Assembly (NCBI GenBank): GCA_033239005.1
Contig: BSQZ01000029.1
Location: forward strand, 5,867,501-5,931,500
Reading direction: 5' to 3'
Length of the DNA: 64,000 nucleotides
From: Lamellibrachia satsuma
Lineage: Eukaryota; Annelida; Polychaeta; Sabellida; Siboglinidae
The notes under the pieces were generated by a model. That model saw nothing but the letters and a program-made list of their open reading frames with translations. It searched no databases and was not told the DNA's origin. Position numbers and translations under genes: made by a program. Below are positions 60,217-64,000 of this stretch, piece by piece (the first letter of the stretch is position 1; each line of letters begins with the position of its first letter).

Positions 60217-62597
60217 CTACGAAACAGCTGACACATTTGGCCCACACAAAACATCTAGAAGATGGACCTGGCACAGCCCAGATGGAAAACATCACAATCA
60301 GATCGACTACATCTTGGTGAAACGGCGCTTTCACACAGGAGTGAACATTGCCAGGACACGAAGCTTTCCAGGAGCAGATATCGGAAGTGATCACGACTTG
60401 TTGATGACAACCTTCCACATTCGCCTGAAAAGGATCAGCAAACCAAAGCCAACAAGAATAAAATTTGACATCGAGAAACTTAAGGATCCTGATGTAGCAG
60501 AAGCATTCAAAGCAATGATAGGTGGGAAATTTGCACCACTTATCATACTGGATGACAAATATACCGACGTGAACTTGCTGACCAACACCTTCAACAAAAT
60601 AGTGGCCGACACAGCCAGCGAGATCCTTGGTAAACACCGTCGGACAAAGAAACCATGGGTCACAGAAGACATCCTAGATCTTTGTGACAAAAGAAGGGAA
60701 TTGAAAAGGAGAAAATGTGATCCTGACGGTGCAGCAAAATACAGAGAAGTCAACAAGAAGATCAAACAAGATATGAGAAGAGCAAAAGATAACTGGATAG
60801 CAGAACAGTGCTGTGAAATGGAAGACAGCTTGAGCAAGAACAACAGCAAGAAGGCTTATCAAATAGTGAAAGACCTGACATCAGTGAAGAAAGGGAGAAC
60901 TACTACTATCCAAGACAAATCAGGGAAATGCCTGACAGAAGAACAGCAGATCCTCAATCGATGGACAGAATACTGCTCAGAACTGTACAGCCACAACACC
61001 AACGGAGACCCAGTAGTACTAAACTGTCCACAGACTACTGCAGAGGATGACTACCCCATTCTTCGTGAGGAAGTAGAGGCTGCAGTAAAGTCTCTGAAAA
61101 AAGGAAAGTCAGCTGGAATTGATAACATACCAGCAGAACTGGTTCAAGCTGGGGGAGAAGCCTTGATTACCACACTTACAACAATCTGCAACAAGATCTG
61201 GCAGACAGGAGAATGGCCCACCCCATGGACTCAGTCACTGATCATCACACTTCCCAAGAAAGGTAACCTACAGATGTGCCAAAACTACAGAACAATCAGC
61301 CTCATCAGCCACCCGAGCAAAGTCATGTTGAAGATACTACTCAACAGACTCAAACCCCAGGCAGAAGAGATTATCGCTGAAGAACAAGCGGGTTTTCGAG
61401 CAGGACGGAGCACCATTGAACAGATCTTCAACCTTAGAATCCTTTGCGAGAAACACCTTCAACATCAGCAAAGCCTGTATCATGTCTTTATAGATTTCAA
61501 GAAGGCATTTGATAAGGTATGGCATGCGGCCCTATGGGCAACCATGAGGAAGTACAACATTGGCTCCAAGCTTGTCCGAACCACTGAACACCTATATGAC
61601 AATGCCACCAGTGCAGTAACCTTCAACAGCAGCATAGGAGACTGGTTTCGAACAACTGTTGGAGTTCGACAAGGATGCCTACTATCACCAACGCTCTTCA
61701 ACATTTTTCTGGAAAGGATAATGACTGATGCTTTAGAAAACCATCAAGGCACTGTCAGCATTGGAGGCAGGACAATCACCAACCTTCGTTTTGCTGACGA
61801 CATCGACGGCCTAGCAGGAGATGAACAAGAACTAGTCAATTTAGTGGAGCGCCTTGAGAAAACATCTTCATCATACGGCATGGAGATCAGTGCCGAAAAG
61901 ACCAAACTGATGACAAACAGCACACAAGGCATCAGCACAGAGGTCAAAGTTAATGGACAGAGACTTGAGGCAGTAACAAGCTTCAGGTACTTGGGATCAA
62001 TTATCACAGATGAGGGTTCCAAACCGGAGATACTTGCCAGGATTGCACAGACAACAGCAGCACTAACAAGGTTGAAACCCTTATGGAACGACAGAAACAT
62101 CACGGTCAGTTCGAAAATAAGGCTGATGCGCTCCCTTGTCATGTCCATCTTTCTGTACGCTTGTGAAACATGGACCCTTTCAGCAGATCTACAGAAGAGG
62201 ATACAAGCCATGGAAATGAGATGCTTCCGGAAGATCTTGCACATATCATACAAAGACCATGTTACTAACGATGCTGTCCGTAACAAGATCAAACAAGCCA
62301 TCGGACCATATGACGACCTTCTTACAACAGTTAAGAAGCGTAAACTGAAGTGGTACGGTCATGTATCACGATCATCTGGCCTTGCAAAGATTATCTTGCA
62401 AAGTACCGTAAGAGGGGGGAGACGAAGAGGTAGACAGAAGAAGAGGTGGGAAGACAACATCAAAGTGTGGACAGGAATGGAGTTCGCTGATTCCCAGAGG
62501 GCTGTAGAGAACAGGGAAACGTGGAGAGAGCTGGTTAGAAAGTCATCAATGGTGCCCCAACGATCCTTACGGGTTATGGGAAAGTGAAGTGAAGAAA
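60217..62597 (+). mobile_element. RTE-like LINE, 5'-truncated with intact RT ORF
   Basis: The unit starts abruptly inside the endonuclease at about 60217. It ends with GTGAAGTGAAG just after the ORF stop, a short-repeat tail of the kind seen in RTE-type elements. It lies exactly between two opposite-facing L2-like pieces. Intactness of the RT frame suggests it is young. Confidence 0.75.
60218..62587 (+). CDS. Endonuclease-reverse transcriptase of RTE-like LINE (N-terminus missing)
   Basis: Open without a stop for 789 codons; the first internal ATG is at 60314. The N-terminal part is the end of the APE endonuclease (WTWHSPDGKHHNQIDYILVK and GADIGSDHDLLMTTF). The RT follows with KGKSAGIDNIPAELVQAGGE, PLPK-type SLIITLPKKGN, EEQAGFRAGRSTIEQIF, HVFIDFKKAFDKVWH, VGVRQGCLLSPTLFNIFLE and the catalytic NLRFADDIDGLAGDEQ. 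The thumb has SFRYLGSIITDEG and LYACETWTL. The C-terminus is RRGRQKKRWEDNIKVWTGME then RAVENRETWRELVRKSS. The enzyme would nick target DNA and reverse-transcribe its own RNA. All RT catalytic residues are present, but the catalytic N-terminus of the nuclease is lost, so autonomous retrotransposition is not possible. Confidence 0.9.
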   Translation, partial: YETADTFGPHKTSRRWTWHSPDGKHHNQIDYILVKRRFHTGVNIARTRSFPGADIGSDHDLLMTTFHIRLKRISKPKPTRIKFDIEKLKDPDVAEAFKAMIGGKFAPLIILDDKYTDVNLLTNTFNKIVADTASEILGKHRRTKKPWVTEDILDLCDKRRELKRRKCDPDGAAKYREVNKKIKQDMRRAKDNWIAEQCCEMEDSLSKNNSKKAYQIVKDLTSVKKGRTTTIQDKSGKCLTEEQQILNRWTEYCSELYSHNTNGDPVVLNCPQTTAEDDYPILREEVEAAVKSLKKGKSAGIDNIPAELVQAGGEALITTLTTICNKIWQTGEWPTPWTQSLIITLPKKGNLQMCQNYRTISLISHPSKVMLKILLNRLKPQAEEIIAEEQAGFRAGRSTIEQIFNLRILCEKHLQHQQSLYHVFIDFKKAFDKVWHAALWATMRKYNIGSKLVRTTEHLYDNATSAVTFNSSIGDWFRTTVGVRQGCLLSPTLFNIFLERIMTDALENHQGTVSIGGRTITNLRFADDIDGLAGDEQELVNLVERLEKTSSSYGMEISAEKTKLMTNSTQGISTEVKVNGQRLEAVTSFRYLGSIITDEGSKPEILARIAQTTAALTRLKPLWNDRNITVSSKIRLMRSLVMSIFLYACETWTLSADLQKRIQAMEMRCFRKILHISYKDHVTNDAVRNKIKQAIGPYDDLLTTVKKRKLKWYGHVSRSSGLAKIILQSTVRGGRRRGRQKKRWEDNIKVWTGMEFADSQRAVENRETWRELVRKSSMVPQRSLRVMGK

Positions 62598-63665
62598 CAG
62601 CATTGGACGATGACGTCATGTTTGACAGAATCCCGCTTCAAGGGTTTCTGCCAGCCATCCACGACGAGGTGAAGTGAATAATCACAAATTCGCCCAACAA
62701 GTCATGTGATTTAGACCCGATCCCTACGCGGCTTTTGAGGCAGTGTCTGGATAATTTTCATGCCGTTGATTACGGCCATTATCAACAAATCGTTGGCAAC
62801 GTCAGTGGTACCCGCATGTTTCAAACGTGCAGTTGTGAGACCATTGCTTAAAAGGACGGGCCTCAATAAGGAAGTTCTGAATAATTATCAGCATGTGTCA
62901 AACCTACCATACGTGTCAAAACTTCTAGAGAAAGTGGTTGAACACCGTTTAAAAGATCACCTGGACATCAACACTCTACACGATTTTCACCAATCAGCGT
63001 ACCGAAATAATTACTCAACCGAGACAGCTCTTGTGAAAGTCCAGAATGACATCGCAGAAGCTCTTGATAAAAAACGTGTAGCTGTCTTGGTCATACTTGA
63101 TCTGTCCAGTGCGTTTGATGTTATCGACCATAGCATTATGCTAACGTGTCTTCAACACTCAATTGGTGTGACTGCAGAAACCCTGGATTGGATGCGATCC
63201 TACATTAGCGGCAGAACGCAACGTGTCTCTGTCGGCCCCGCAACTTCGTTGAACGCACATCTATGTTGCGACGTGCCACAAGGATCTGTGTGGGACCGAA
63301 ACCGCACTGCATATACCCTAAACCTATTGGTGATATAGTGAAGAAACATAATCTTCGCTACCATTGTTATGTAGACGATACACAAATATATTTGTCCATC
63401 AAGCCTGATGTGAACTGGGCCAGTAACAGGTCAGCCATTGGAGTCTGTTTGGCGGATGTTGGCGGGTGGATGAATAGAAACATGCTATAACCGAACCAAG
63501 AAAAAAACGAACTCACTGTGTTTTCGTCGAAACACCGAATTCGTCGGGTGAACGACTTGTCCCTCACGACGGAAGCAGACTATTGCATGCTGTGCAATCC
63601 GTGATAAATTTTGGAATTATTTTGGACAGCGGGATGACAACGGAGAAGCCGGTGACAATATCAAC
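62598..63665 (+). mobile_element. L2/CR1-like LINE, RT-core piece
   Basis: The plus-strand frames read FLPAIHDEVK (stop) IITNSPNKSCDLDPIPTRLL and then, after a frameshift near 62760, [56 protein letters not shown] and DVPQGSV follow, and after another shift YHCYVDDTQIYLS. YVDD with DLSSAFD identifies an RT palm of L2/CR1 type. Similarity fades after ILDSGMTTEKPVTIST, which corresponds to the start of the minus-strand piece ending at 60216. Multiple breaks make it non-functional. Confidence 0.8.
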
Positions 63666-63738
63666 AACATACCTGGCAAAGCAACTGTTTAGTTATTATT
63701 AGTTAGTAGAAAAGTATTTGGCGTTGGTTACGACTTAC

Positions 63739-63895
63739 AGTTGTGTCACTGATTGTGAAGTGCAGCGCAGTTCATCGAAGTTCTCAGCCACAAGACTAGA
63801 ACAGTGTTTGTTTGAGGCGGCTGCTCATCGTGTATATACAGGATCCCAAGACACCTTTTCTGAATGACTGTCACTGTCATAAGACGTCTACGTGA
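63739..63895 (-). promoter_or_regulatory. Paralogous defensin-type promoter and leader exon
   Basis: About 75% identical by eye to 10220-10370. Shared blocks include GGCGGCTGCTC, the TATA region (TGTATATACA, 63831-63840), GATCCCAAGACAC and TGTCATAAGACG. A GTAAGT donor at 63738-63733 matches the one at 10219-10214. The gene body would lie at lower coordinates on the minus strand, but LINE sequence begins within 70 bp and no signal-peptide or cysteine-rich exon is seen. It is either a severed promoter or a gene with a very long, LINE-filled first intron. Confidence 0.65.
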
Positions 63896-64000
63896 AATGG
63901 TTTGGCTGTCAGGGCGTAGCGGATGTGTCAAACCAAAGTGGTGTTTTTCTGCTACCAACATTGCATGACGTGTTAAAATAAATTTCATCTTCAAAGGAAT

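Overview
This window is animal nuclear DNA, most likely from a marine invertebrate. The signs are spliced genes, APE-type LINEs of several clades, tRNA-derived SINEs, a Polinton/Maverick trace, very long (TA)n tracts and kilobases of minisatellite. No species is assigned. Real host coding sequence is scarce: a defensin-like gene (8.2-10.3 kb), the core promoter of a paralogue (63.7-63.9 kb), two fibronectin type II (FN2) exons (28.0/42.7 and 44.3 kb), a PAN/Apple exon (45.9 kb) and a THAP exon (49.3 kb). Most other long open frames are artefacts of tandem repeats.

Layout. 1-7.5 kb: decayed LINE pieces on the minus strand, an SGNH-esterase fragment, a 31-bp minisatellite running into a SINE, and an 0.83-kb element with terminal inverted repeats. 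7.5-8.0 kb: a pure (GGTC)n tract of about 110 units. 8.2-10.3 kb: a minus-strand gene with TATA box, non-coding first exon, signal-peptide exon and two tandem copies of a six-cysteine beta-defensin-like exon, predicted to encode a two-domain peptide. 11.4-15.7 and 18.3-27.7 kb: two blocks of a 26-bp minisatellite (about 530 units together) with higher-order structure, separated by LINE debris.

28.1-42.7 kb is the most striking part: a 14.5-kb, almost entirely palindromic element. It is bounded by a 6-bp target duplication (TACGTC) and its ends read AG...CT. It sits inside an FN2 exon, and an uninterrupted paralogue of that exon lies 1.6 kb downstream and shows the empty site. Each arm carries, just inside the terminus, the C-terminal part of an adenain-like cysteine protease, a hallmark Polinton gene. 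The remaining 6-7 kb of each arm is ordered tandem repeats (209, 18, 35 and 57 bp units). I read it as a non-autonomous, inverted-duplicated Polinton derivative, resembling in architecture a snap-back defective genome.

43-46 kb: degraded tandem paralogues of the FN2 region, then a PAN exon with a 1-nt frame break. 48-49.7 kb: degenerate repeats carrying NRF1-like palindromes, a strong heat-shock element and a THAP exon. 52.6-56 kb: a nearly complete CR1/Jockey-like LINE (minus) with a 2A-like motif, endonuclease and reverse transcriptase, broken by a few frameshifts. 56.5-57.6 kb: a SINE whose B-box region has expanded into a 39-bp array. 59.4-63.7 kb: an RTE-like LINE with an intact ORF of about 790 codons lying between two opposite-facing pieces of an L2-like LINE. 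The window ends at the paralogous defensin-type promoter.

All calls come from reading the sequence by eye. Family names rest on recognised motifs, not on searches.
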